From positions 1,178,001 through 1,242,000 of the forward strand of contig JAVTLE010000013.1 in assembly GCA_033439295.1 (NCBI GenBank): a stretch of DNA of 64,000 nucleotides, given 5' to 3'. Under the pieces are notes generated by a model. It worked only from the letters and a program-made list of their open reading frames with translations, searched no databases and was not told where the DNA came from. How positions within the stretch are numbered: position 1 is the first letter of the stretch; each line of letters starts with the position of its first letter. Both the position numbers and the translations under genes were made by a program. Shown in pieces: positions 51,601-63,600 of the stretch. This DNA is from Deuterostichococcus epilithicus (lineage: Eukaryota > Chlorophyta > Trebouxiophyceae > Prasiolales > Stichococcaceae).

Positions 51601-54600
51601 GATGAGGTGGCCTGGATGGCCGATGGCAACCTCAGGTCCGACCTGTTTTCATTTGCTGTCTTTGGCGCTGCAAGGTCCGGGATCCCAGCAGCCATGGTCC
51701 CCCTGAATGCATTCATCTCGGTGATTGAAATCCAAATCCCAGACTCACTGTGATATTGCTGCTCACCAGGCTTCGTGGTAAAACACGAATAGTGGTTGAT
51801 CCCTCGTTCTCATGTTGCGCAGGTACGTCGGCCGCGCCGACAGCCAGGTCAAGCTGCGCGGCTTCCGCCTGGAGCTGGGCGAGATCGAGGCGGTGCTGGC
51901 GGCCGTCCACGGTGTGCAGGATGCTGTCGCAGTGCTGCAGGACGCGCACACGCCGGCCGCCGCGCTGGTGGCCTATGTCACGCCAGAGGCGGCGGACGAG
52001 GCGGCGCTGCTGGCAGCGGCGCACGCCAAGCTGCCGCACTACATGGTGCCCTCGACAATCGTGAAGCTGGCGGAGCTGCCGAGGCTGGCCAGCAGCAAAA
52101 TCAACCGCAAGGCTCTGCCGCGCAGCGATGCTGCCTCTGACCACACCGTGTTGGTGGCGCCGCGCAACCGGCTGGAGGCAGTCGTGCACGCCGCCTGGCA
52201 AGAGACGCTGAACATCAGCGAGCCCATCAGCGTCTACGCCAACTTCTTTGCCGTGAGTCCTCTGCAGGCACCTGCTGCAGTTGTCTGCAAGTCGACTGAT
52301 AGGTATAGGGTTTAATTATTAGGGGACCGAATTTGCGACCGTTGCCCTGCAGATGGGCGGCAACTCACTGCAGGCCGGTGCGCTATGCTCCCGCCTGCGC
52401 ACAGCACTGGGCACAGAGTCAGCCATCCCCATCGTTTGGGTGCTCGAGTGCCAGACCATCGAGGCTCTCGCGGCACGCCTGGCAGACTCTGGCTCCATGG
52501 CAGGCCTGGCGGTGCTGCCGCCGCTGCTGCCCACCATCAGCGCGTGCGGCGACGGCAACATCGAGGCTCCTCTCTCCTTCCAGCAGGCAAGCACTTAAGA
52601 CCTTGCGCCTTGCGCATCCTACCGCGTTCAGACTCGTTCAGGAACATGCTTCGAGACAAGCACCAGGCGTTTAACTTTAAGGGCACTGGCAACAACGCTG
52701 TTGCTGATGTGCAGGAGCAATTCTTCCAGCTTTGGCAGCGGGCCCCAGACTCGGGGGCGTACAATTCTGGGTTCTCCGCCTTCTTGCGCGGCCCCTTGGA
52801 CGTGGCTGCCCTGCAGGCTGCTGTCCGCATGGTGTTCGAGCGCCAGCAGGTGGGATCCGCAAGGCAGCCATGGCGCTCCTTTTAAATTGATCTGAATTAT
52901 TTGCACGAGGATGTGCGTGTTGCCCCGGCGCTGATGCATGTGTTCAATCTGCGCCATAGCCTATTGCCGTTGCGGCCCCGCAGATGGGAGCGATGCCATT
53001 TCCTGACAACTTCCATTGTATCGCTGCAGGCGCTGCGCACCAGATTCGTCAGGACCGAGGCGTCCGTCGTGCAACAGGTGGTGCCGCTGAAGGCTGAAGC
53101 TGAGGTCCTGCGCATCAGCAGCATCGACGCTGGCGCCGGCGATGATGTTGTATTCTCCAGCGGGCGCTGTGAGGTCACAGAAGGTGGGGGCAGCTGGCAG
53201 GCTTGCCTCGTCCTGGCTTGCGTCATCTGGAAGTAGAACCAGTCCAGTAGAGATGCTAGATTGCTCTCAATGTGGCATGACGCCCCTCATGCTGTACCAC
53301 TGTCGTTGCAGCCTTGCGACCTGCCTCATGTGCAGGGTCGTCCTTGCACAAGCAGCTGGCGGCATTCATGTCCAAGCCCTACGACCTGCTGTCCGAGTCC
53401 CTCACCCGCATGGAGGTGAGCGGCTGCCTGATTTTCAGTGCCGGCAACAGAGCTGCTTGCAGTTGGCATATCACCTGCAGTGGAGCTGTGTCCAACAGCT
53501 GCTGCTCCTGATGCCCGAACGGGGCTGCGAGCAGACTTGCATCGGGCCTGCAGGTGTGGAAGATCGATGCGAAGCAGCACATCCTGCTGGCGAGCATGCA
53601 CCATGCCATCACCGATGGCTGGTCGGCAGCGGTGCTGCAGAGCGACCTGGCCGCGGCGTACGCCGCCGTCCGCAGCAATGGCGAACCGGATTGGGACCCG
53701 CTGCCTGTGCAGGTGAGTCTTACTACGATTCCTAACGCTGCATCAGTCATGCAGCCACGATTGTCTTGGACCACGCTGCAGGCCTGCCAGCAAGCCGGCA
53801 GTGTCCGAGTGCCACGACCAGATTGAATGGGGATGCACCGGACCCAGTGCACAGGGCTGGAGTGCGTCGCACTAAGCTTTGAAGCACTTTCGCACTTTCT
53901 GCTCCGCGCAAGGAGCGCATGTGTCGGCTCGATGTGGATGGTTGCCGCTTCACCTACATCCGTTTTTTTTCATTGTGCAGCTGGTGGACCATGCTGCGTG
54001 GCAGCGGCAGCACCTGGGCGGCGAGGCGCTGGAGGCGCAGCTGGCCTGGTGGAAGCAGAACCTGGCTGGTGCGCCGCCGCTGCTGGAGCTGCCCTGGGAC
54101 CGGCCGCGGCCTGACGCCATGTCCTTTGCCGGTGCGGAGCACCACTTCAGCATGCCGGCGGAGACGCGGGACGGCCTCGCAGAGCTGGCCGTCAACAGCC
54201 AGACCACGCCGTTCGTGGTGGCGCTGGCGGGCCTGCAGGTGCTCTCCTGACCCCCTGCTGCCAGCTGCCCTTCTGTGCCTTGCACTCTGTGCGGCAAGCT
54301 CGTGTCCGTGCCTCATCCTCCATTCGGGCGTCTCAGCAAGGGCAGCCGCGTCCTCTGGCGCCCTTGGTGATCAGTGCGGCTGTGCCTGCTCCGCCTGGTT
54401 TGGCATGGCAACCGCACGTCCTGGCATACATCTGTCAATGCTGAGCTCTCATTGTGCCCGATCTTCGACGGCACTCGGTGATGCTGTGCCATGGCTACCC
54501 GGCTGTTTCCGCAGGTGCTGCTGAGCAAGTATAGCGGTGCTGATGACGTGGTGATCGGCACGCCGTACGCCAACCGTGACCTGCCGGAGGTGGACGCCCT

Positions 54601-57600
54601 CATGGGCTGCTTCGTGAACACCCTGGCGCTGCGGGGCGACCTGTCGGGCGACCCCAGCTTCGGAGAGCTGCTGCGGCGCTGCAAGGCGGCCACGACGCGC
54701 GCCTTCGAGCACGGCGCGGTGCCATTTGCCCGGGTGGTGGAGACGGCGGTAACCACGCGCAGCGCTGCGTTCACGCCCATCTACCAGGTGAGAATTGCCT
54801 TGCGTTGCGCCAACTCGCGGGTACATCAGCGCAGGCCGGCCCAAACCGCAGGGGAGTTTGCTGCCTGCGGATAGGATTGTATCCACAGAGATGGCGTTTC
54901 AGGAAGTGCGGCTTCCTTGGATGCTGCAAGTAGCGGTATGTGAAGTGTGAACATTGCAGTCACAAGAGCCATCTCTTCCGTGTGATAAGGTGCATTTCTC
55001 CGCCTGACCACAGGTCATGCTGCTGGTGAATGCCGAGGACGGTGGCGCGGCCAGCGCCGCCAACTCAGCAGACACGCTGCAGCTGAACGACATGATCAGC
55101 TACCGCAACTCCACGGCGCAGACCGACCTCGTCCTGTCCCTCGCCATCAGGTGCGAGTCGCTGAGAAACACTGAGCCTTATGCCTTGCGCATCCTATGCA
55201 GGGTGTGCATAGGTCATAGTTACACGCAGTGACAGTCACTGATGGGACCTCTGATTCTCTGGTGCAGCTGTGCAGATGTGGTTTCCAACATGATCACTGT
55301 GCTTCAGAGGCTTGGGTGCATGAAATTTTCATCTCTCTTCCTGCAGGGACGAGGGCATCGAGGGCGTGCTGAACTACGCCACTGACCTGTTCGATGCCGC
55401 CACCGTGGAGCGCATGGCGGCGCACCTGAGCACGCTGCTGGCGGCTGTCGTGGCCGCGCCCGACGCCCCGCTATGGAAGTTGGACCTGATGACGCCCGCG
55501 GAGCGGCAGCTGACGCTGCAGATTTTCAACGACACGGAGGAGCCGTACCCCTCCGACAAGGCAGTGCACCAGCTGTTCGAGCGGGTGGCGGCGCGCATGC
55601 CTGCCTCGCCATGTATGGTCACCACTGGCGGCGAGCGTCTGACCTACGCCGCCGTCAATGCCGCCGCCAACAAGCTGGCGCACTGGCTGATCGGCAAGGG
55701 TGTCACTGCGGACGTGCCCGTGGCGGTCTCGCTGCACAAGTGCCCACAGCTGTACATCTCGCTGCTGGCGGTGCTGAAGGCCGGCGGCGCCTATGTGCCG
55801 CTGGACCCCGGCCTGCCGGCGGAGCGCGCCGCCTTCATCCTGCGGCAGACGGGCGCGCGGCTGCTGCTCACATCTGCAGCCGGCGAGTTGGCGTCGCAGC
55901 TGGAGACCGAAGCTGTCATCGTGAACCAGGGCTGGCAGCAGTTTGCGGACCAGCCGGGAGCCAACCCGGCGGCGCGCTCTGGACCTGCAGACCTTGCACA
56001 CATCACCTTCACCAGCGGCTCGACGGGCGTTCCCAAGGTACAACACCTGCGAATGATTCCCCTCGGTCTTCCTTAGCCTCCCGTGTAGGATGTCCACATC
56101 GGCTAGGGCACAGGGCTTAACGTTGCACGTTGCACTTGCACAACTACGGAAGCAGGGGGCTGGCGGCTGACACAAGTCTCGACGAGCCGTTTGCCTTCCC
56201 TCTGCTCCACAGGGCGTCGAAGTCATGCACGGCGGCCTCGTTAACGTGCTGCACTACTACGGCGCGGCGCTGGCGCTGGAGCCGGGCGCCATGACCCTTG
56301 CCAACCTCAACTTCTACTTCGATGCCAGCGCGCTGGACATCTGGCTGCCGCTCAGCCGCGGCTGCAGCATGGTCATCATGCCCAGCGAGGAGGGGAAGGA
56401 CCCCGCCCGCCTGTGCGAGGTCATCTCCGAGTACGGCATCGTTGGCTTCGCCTCCGTGCCGTCGCAGATGCAGGTGTGCAAGCGCACCCGTCCGCAGACC
56501 ACACACCTGCAGCAGCTGGCTCGCCTGGGGATCAGCGCATGAGGCCAACTTGTTTGCCGCCCCCGAAAGCGCGTGCTCCCCAGGCCTGTCACAGCGCGGG
56601 GCCTGCGCCCCTTGCCAGGATGCGAGCCTCTGAGCTTGGTGCCCACTCTCCACCAGGGCGCATCAGGCCACGCTGGCGCTCCGGTGCTGAACATCTGCGG
56701 CTGAATCCTGAATGACATGCCTTTTCCGCCTGCAGGTCCTGCTGGACACAGCGCGCGGGTCGCAGCTGTCCAGCATGAGGGCCATGACCACCGGCGGCGA
56801 GGTCCTCAACCCTACGACGCTGGCCCAAGCGCGGCGCATTATGCCGGAGGCCCGCCTGTTCAATGTGTATGGCCCCACTGAGGCGACGGTGCTCGTCAGC
56901 GCCTTCCCCTTCACGCGCTACAGCGGCAGCGGCAGCGTGCCCATTGGCAGGTGAGACACGGATGCAGCAGGCGCAACACATCCTGGCAGCAAGCTCACAG
57001 AGGTGCATCCTGCTGCCTGACTGTCCTGCAGGGTTGATAATGGAGCACAGTAGCGGAGGATGCGTGTGTCTCATGATGCACGGCTCTGCTGGGAAATTCC
57101 TCAGAGAGCGGCGCCGTCATTGCCGAGCACACCATTGCCGGCTGGCCGCAGGCCGATCCAGAATGTGCGCATGTACGTGCTGGAGCCGCGGTCGCTGCAG
57201 CCGCAGCCGGTCGGCCTGCCGGGCGAGCTGTTCATCAGCGGCGTGTGCCTGGCGCGCGGCTACTCTGGCAGCCCAGAGATGACGGCAGAAAAGTTCCTGC
57301 CCAACCCCTTCCGACAGCCGACAGACAGCGCCGACTACAGCCGCATGTACCGCACCGGCGACATCGTGGCCTGGCTGCCCGATGGCAACATCAGGTGCGG
57401 CGCTGACCTGCTGCAGCACAGCGTCTGGAGGGCGGCGGCCGAAGGACCACGTGTATTGATCCCGGGCACAAGGACAGATGTGTGCGTTGCAGAGCCTGGT
57501 GTCTGGCGCAGGTGGAGCTCGTGGGGCTTCACCTGTCGGATGTCGGAATCCGACATAATGACACCACCTCATGTCGTCGGCCTCATGTTGCGCAGGTTCG

Positions 57601-60600
57601 TGGGCCGCGCAGACGGCCAGGTCAAGCTGCGCGGCTTCCGCCTGGAGCTGGGCGAGATCGAGGCGGTGCTGGCGGCCGTCGACGGCGTCAACGAGGCGGT
57701 TGTTGAGGTGCAGGACCGCAACAGCCCGGCGGCCATGCTGGTGGCCTACGTCACACCGGAGGCGGCGGACGAGGCGGCGCTGCTGGCGGCGACGCACGCC
57801 AAGCTGCCGCACTACATGGTGCCCTCGGCGTTCGTCAAGCTGGCGGAGCTGCCGCTGCTTCCCAGCGGCAAGGTGGCGCGCCGGCTGCTGCCACGCAGCG
57901 AGGCAGCCGCCGGCTCGGCAACGTACGTCGCGCCGCGCAATCCGCTGGAGGAGGCGGTGCACGCCGCCTGGCAGGAGACACTGCACATCAGCGAGCCCAT
58001 CGGCGTCTATGCCAACTTCTTCGAGCTGGGCGGCAACTCGCTGCAGGCCGGCGCGCTGTGCTCCCGCCTGCGCGATGCGCTGGGCTCGGAGCAGGCCATT
58101 CCCATCGTCTGGGTGCTGGAGTGCCAGACCATCGAGGCGCTCGCTGCGCGCCTGGCAGACACAGGCGCCGTGGAGGCGCTTTCAGTGCTGCCGCCGCTGC
58201 GGGCCACCGTCAGCCTGCAGAACGAGCACACCCGCCCGGACGTGCCCCTGTCCTTCGAGCAGGTCTGTTTCGCCTTGTGCTTCCGATGGTCCAAGATGAC
58301 ACATGCCCACACTGGTGTCTCGGCGCAGCAGCCACGTGCGAATGAGCTCCCTTGCCATGCCACATTGCCATTGCCATCCACACATGCATGCATGCCTGCA
58401 GTCCACGTAAGTTCACGCTGCTGACACCTGTGCTCTGGACTCGACGTTGCAGGAGCAGTTCTTCCAGCTCTGGGAGCTGGCAATGGGGTCAAGCGTCTAC
58501 AACTCCGGCTTCAGCGCCTTTTTGGACGGCGACCTGGACCTCAGAGTGCTGCAGTCCGCCGTCAGGATGCTGTTCCAGCGGCAACAGGTCAGCATCTTCT
58601 GGCTCTCATCTGCTTGTGTTCGGCTGCGCGCCCGCATTGGATGCACTACCATTCGCGAGGGTCTCATGCAGGCAATGCGGCGGTTTCTGCAGAGCAGCAC
58701 GCCGCTGAGCCGCCACACCGAGCAGGACGAGGGCAGGAGGGTTTGCGGGCAACACAGCCGAGGTGCCAGCGTTCTGCAGCGCGCCTGCAAGCCCTGGCCT
58801 GCGTTGCACAGGTGCTGCGGGCGCGCTTCTCCAAGGGCGGCGCCGGCATGCCCGGCCCCCAGCAGCGCACCGTGCCGCTGGAGGGCGCGGATGCCTACCT
58901 GGGCGTCGTCCGCCTCGACAGCAGTGCCAGCGAGCAGATCGACACCTCGCAGGGTGCCTGCTACATTGCGCCGGGTGCGAACAGAGCAGCCGGCCGACTT
59001 TGTCTTGCAGTCTTGCCCGATGCTGCAGCCTTGCCCTGATGTCGCTGCCTTGCCCGGATGTTGCAGTCTCGCCCGAAAGGGGGCCGGGGATCGGGCAGCA
59101 TGCAGTTGGAATGTGCTTGAGGTACTGATCACAGCTGGTGCCCCCCTGCAGGCTCGCTGCTGCATCAGCAGGTGGCGGAGTTCATGGGCAAGCCCTTCAA
59201 CCTGCTGTCAGAGCCGCTCGCCCGCATGGAGGTGAGGCTCTGCGCCTCCCGAATTCATGCAGTGATCAGCCTCGCTGTTTGTTGGCCAGGGTTTCGATGC
59301 AAACTTAGGCAGATGCCTGCCGTGCTGTGCTGCACCACTGCTGGTGCAGGGCATGGTCAGGAGCCCTGAATGGCCTCGGCTCGATGAAGTATCACATGGG
59401 ACTTGACAGCCGCCCATGCTGATTGGCCGCACAGGTGTGGGTGGTGGACCAGCGGCGCCACATCCTGCTGGCCAGCATGCACCACACCATCACCGACGGC
59501 TGGTCGGCGGCGCTGCTGCAGCGGGAGCTGGCGGTTGCCTTTGCGGCGGCGCTGGCCGGCGCCGAGCCGGTCTGGGCGCCGCTGCCGGTCCAGGTCGTGG
59601 ACTACGCCGCCTGGCAGCGGCAGCACGTCGCCGGCGCTGTGCTCAACGGGCACCTGGAGTGGTGGCAGCAGAACCTGGCCGGCGCGCCGCCGCTGCTGGA
59701 GCTGCCCTGGGACCGCCGGCGGCCGGATGTTGCCGGCCACGCCGGCGCCGCCGTGCCAGTGGAGGTGTCGGCGGAGGTGGCGGCCCGGTTGCGGGAGCTG
59801 GCCGCCGCGGAGCACACCACCCTGTTCAACATCCTGCTGGCAGCCATCCAGGTGTGCCCCATTCGCATTGTTCCTGCCCAGTCCAACACACGTACCAGCG
59901 TTCTCGGATCTCATCCTGAAGGAGCTCCTATCAGAAATTGCCTTGCGGCCTGCTGGTAGCAGCATTCTACATATGCACAGTTCTGCGCATGGAGCACACC
60001 ATCCATGTATGCCTATCCTCGTCCGGCCTTGCTAAATTTGAGAAACTTTCCACCCGGGCTGCAGGTGCTGCTGGCACGGTACTCAAACCAGAACGATGTC
60101 GTGGTGGGCACGCCCTATGCCAACCGCAGCCAGACGGAGCTGCAGCAGCTGGCGGGCTGCTTTGTCAACACCGTGGCGCTGCGAACCGTCATCGAGGGCG
60201 ACCCCAGCTTCCGGAAGCTGCTGAAGGGCGTCAGCAAGGCCACCATGCAGGCATTCTCTCACGCCGACGCGCCGTTCGCCAAGGTCGTGGCCGCGGCCAA
60301 ACAGCCGCGATCAGCTTCGTTCACTCCCATCTACCAGGCAAGATCTCGAGTTGAATGCCAGATCAAGACTGTTTGTGACTACAGTGCTTGCAGCTTGGTG
60401 GTGATCCTGATGTATGCATCATGTGCCATACACCAGCCATGTAAGCTTGCTCAGAGCCACCAGCACATATTTGCCAGCCGAGCTGCTCAAACTAACTTTC
60501 CAGCAGGCGCCCAGGCTTCTAAACAACGCTGTACCAGTTTTCGATATTTTTTATGTGCTTACCATGCTGAGTGCTGGGCTTTGCGTTGCGCCAGGTGCTG

Positions 60601-63600
60601 CTGTTCCTGGAAGGCGAGTCTGACTTTGGGGAAGCGGCTGCATCCGACGCTGCATACGATGGCCCGGCCTGGCGCCAGCTGAGCATGGGCGAGCCCGTTG
60701 TGACCACGCCGACCGACCTGGACTTCCGGCTGCGCACCAGCAAGTGCGATGCTTCGCCTGACCCTCCCTCCTGGCCGCATTCTTGGCTAATTGTGCCTGA
60801 CTCATTGTACCAGCTGCAACCTGAGAATGAGACTACTTGAGAATGATGCCCTGTCTTTCGGATGCTGCTGTCAAGCGGGCCGCCAGGTCCGCTGATGCGC
60901 CAGATGATCTCAGCCAGATGCAGGCCTGATGTCAAGCAAGGTTGTCATTGCAAATTTCCGACACGCTTCCGACAGGGCATCGGGTGTCGTGGGGCACCTG
61001 GTCATCGCCACGGACCTGTTCGATCTGGGCACGGGTCGCCGCATGGCGCGACACTTTGCCAACCTGCTGGCCGCCGTGGCGGCGCGCCCCGCCTGCCAGC
61101 TCAGCGCCATCAGCTTGATGGGGCCTGCGGAGGAGCGCACCGTGCTGCGTACCTTCAACGACACTGCCGGGCCGCCGCTGCTGACGTGCGTGCACCAGTT
61201 CTTCGAGCGGCAGGCGGCTGCGACGCCGGATGCCGCCTGCCTCATCGGCGCTGCCGCCGGCGAGGTGCTGACATACCACGAGGTCAACGCGCGCGCCAAC
61301 CAGCTGGCACGCCACCTCGCCGCAAACAGCGGCGTCGCAGCGGAGGTGCCGGTGGCGGTCATGATGGACAAGAGCTTCGAGGTGTACATTGCCCTTATCG
61401 CCATCCTCAAGGCCGGCGGCTGCTATGTGCCGATCGACCCTACCATGCCAGCCGCGCGGCTCTGCTCCGTCGTCGAACAGGCCGGCGCCAAGCTGCTGAT
61501 CGCGCAGCCGGCGGTCGAGAGCATCCGGCAGCAGCTGCCGGGCGGGCTGGAGGTGCTGGTCGCCGATCGCGGCTGGCAACGCTTCAGCAACCGGGCGGCC
61601 GGAAACATGGAGGGCTCGCGCCGGGGCCGCGTCCGGGGGCTGGTCTACCTCATGTTCACCAGCGGGTCGACCGGCACCCCGAAGGGCATCGCAGTGGAGC
61701 ACGCCGGTGCACTCTCAGCAGCCATGCATGTGGCGCTGCTGAAAGCCTGGCGCGTGCATGCTGTTCCATGTTGTCGCGAGAAGATTTGCGATCAAGTCCT
61801 TTCATAAAGAACAGCTCTCTTATTGAGTTGATCATTCAAGTCATCCATTCGCTTGCCAAAGCACCAACAGCAGTGGGTCGCATGTTGTTGACGAGTTGTT
61901 TACCTGGCTGATGCATGTCATGCTGAACCATGTGGCTTCGACCCGATCTGCGCAGGCGTTTCCAACGTCATCGCCTACGAGACCAGCGTGTTGCGGGCGG
62001 CGGGCGTGCAGCCAAGCGACCGCTTCCTGCAGTGGATGGCGGTCAACTTCGACCTGTCGGTGCTGGACTTCTGGTGCCCGCTGGCCATGGGCTGCGCCGT
62101 GGTGGTCGCGCCGGCGGAGGAGATGAAGAGCGTCGAGCGGGTAGCAGCGCTGGTGCAGCAGCACGACATCGCCTCTGTCAGCATTGTGCCGTCCATGTGC
62201 CAGGTGTGCTGTTGTACACACCCCAGGCCCAGGTCGTCCACGGGATCACGAAGCGAGCACTTCCAGTGCAGTCTCTGGGTTCCAGCGTCCCTCAGTGCCT
62301 CGACAGGCCAGCTTGTGTTGACAGTGTTGGCAGCCTCCCCTTTCGTGCGTGATCGTGTCCTTTCCTCTTCCCTTCCTTTCCCTTTACATCATAATTCTTC
62401 ACACGCAGGCGCTGCTGGACGCCTGCGGCGGGCGCGGCCTGCTGACCAGCCTGAAGCACGTCAACTTCGGTGGCGAGGCGGTGCGGCCGGCGGCGGTGGC
62501 CGCCATGGTGGCGGCGGCGCCGAATGCTGAGCTGCACGACGCGTGCGCTTCCCAGCCGTTCTTTCTGCTTCTGTCTGTGGTTCTCACAGGCTTGCTGTTC
62601 AACACCTGCAGCATCTGCAGCATGCTCAACCTGACTGATCAGTCTTAAGTCCCGGGAGCCTGGCCAGCAGCTGGGCTGAACTGATGGATCCTGGTGTCCA
62701 GGTATGGCCCCACGGAGGCCAGCGTCATCACCACCTCCTTCCTGTGCAACGACTACGGCAACGCCGTGTCGGTGCCCATCGGCAGGTACGCACATGCAGG
62801 ATCTCGGCCAGCGTGCGCCGCATACGCTGGAAGCTTCTGTACCATGGTGCTGGTCATCACCCACATGCGCCACTTGATGAATCTGCCCCAGGATGATCGC
62901 ACCTGCCCTGCTCATGCTTCTCTGACTTTCGACATCCTTGATCACTGCAGGCCGTTCACCAACATGCGCCACTATGTGCTGGACTCCATCACCCTCGCAC
63001 CTGTGCCGATCGGCGTCCCCGGCGAGCTGTTCATCAGCGGCCCCGGTGTCGCGCGCGGCTACATCGGCCGCCCAGAGCTCACCGCGGCGGCCTTCCTGCC
63101 CAACCCATTCCGGCTGCCTGGCGACAGCGACTTCTACGCCCGCATGTACCGCACCGGCGACAACGTCATGTGGCAGCCCAGCGGCATCCAGCGGTGGGTC
63201 CCCATTCTGGCGGCATGCTGCTGAGGCGGTCACCTGCCTGGCGCAAACTGCATTGCCGATCCAGGTGGACGACCTCGTCCTCCTCATGCATACGATTGAG
63301 TCCATAAGTTGCTTGATGCAAGCTTTCGGTATGTTCCACAGGTTCTTCGGCCGTAAGGACGGTCAGGTGCAGCTGCGTGGCTTCCGCGTGGAGCTGGGCG
63401 AGATCGAGGCAATCCTGTCAGCGGCACCAGGCGTGCAGAGCGCCGCGGTCGTGCTGCAAGATGCCGACACTCCCAGCGCCGCGCTGATCGCCTACGTGTC
63501 CCCTGAGGACGCTGACCAGGAGGCCGTACTGGAGGCCTGCCGTGCCAAGCTGCCGCGCTACATGGTCCCGGCTGCGATTTCAATCATGGAGGCGCTACCG

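Larger units (their letters stand above)
39301..52586 (+). repeat. Block duplication copy 2 (A8-T8, module 9, module 10)
   Basis: Partner of 17950-31399, 13.3 kb long. Modules 8, 9 and 10 have 13, 10 and 11 exons, exactly as modules 4, 5 and 6. The C domains of 9 and 10 resemble those of 5 and 6 respectively ([14 protein letters not shown] in 5 and 9; [10 protein letters not shown] in 6 and 10). Confidence 0.8.

Noticed and set aside
17950-52586. Assembly artefact as the explanation of the repeated modules
   Set aside because: Copies differ in C-domain sequence, several intron lengths and one intron loss, so they are not a collapsed or repeated contig piece. Tracts of near-identity could still hide local errors.
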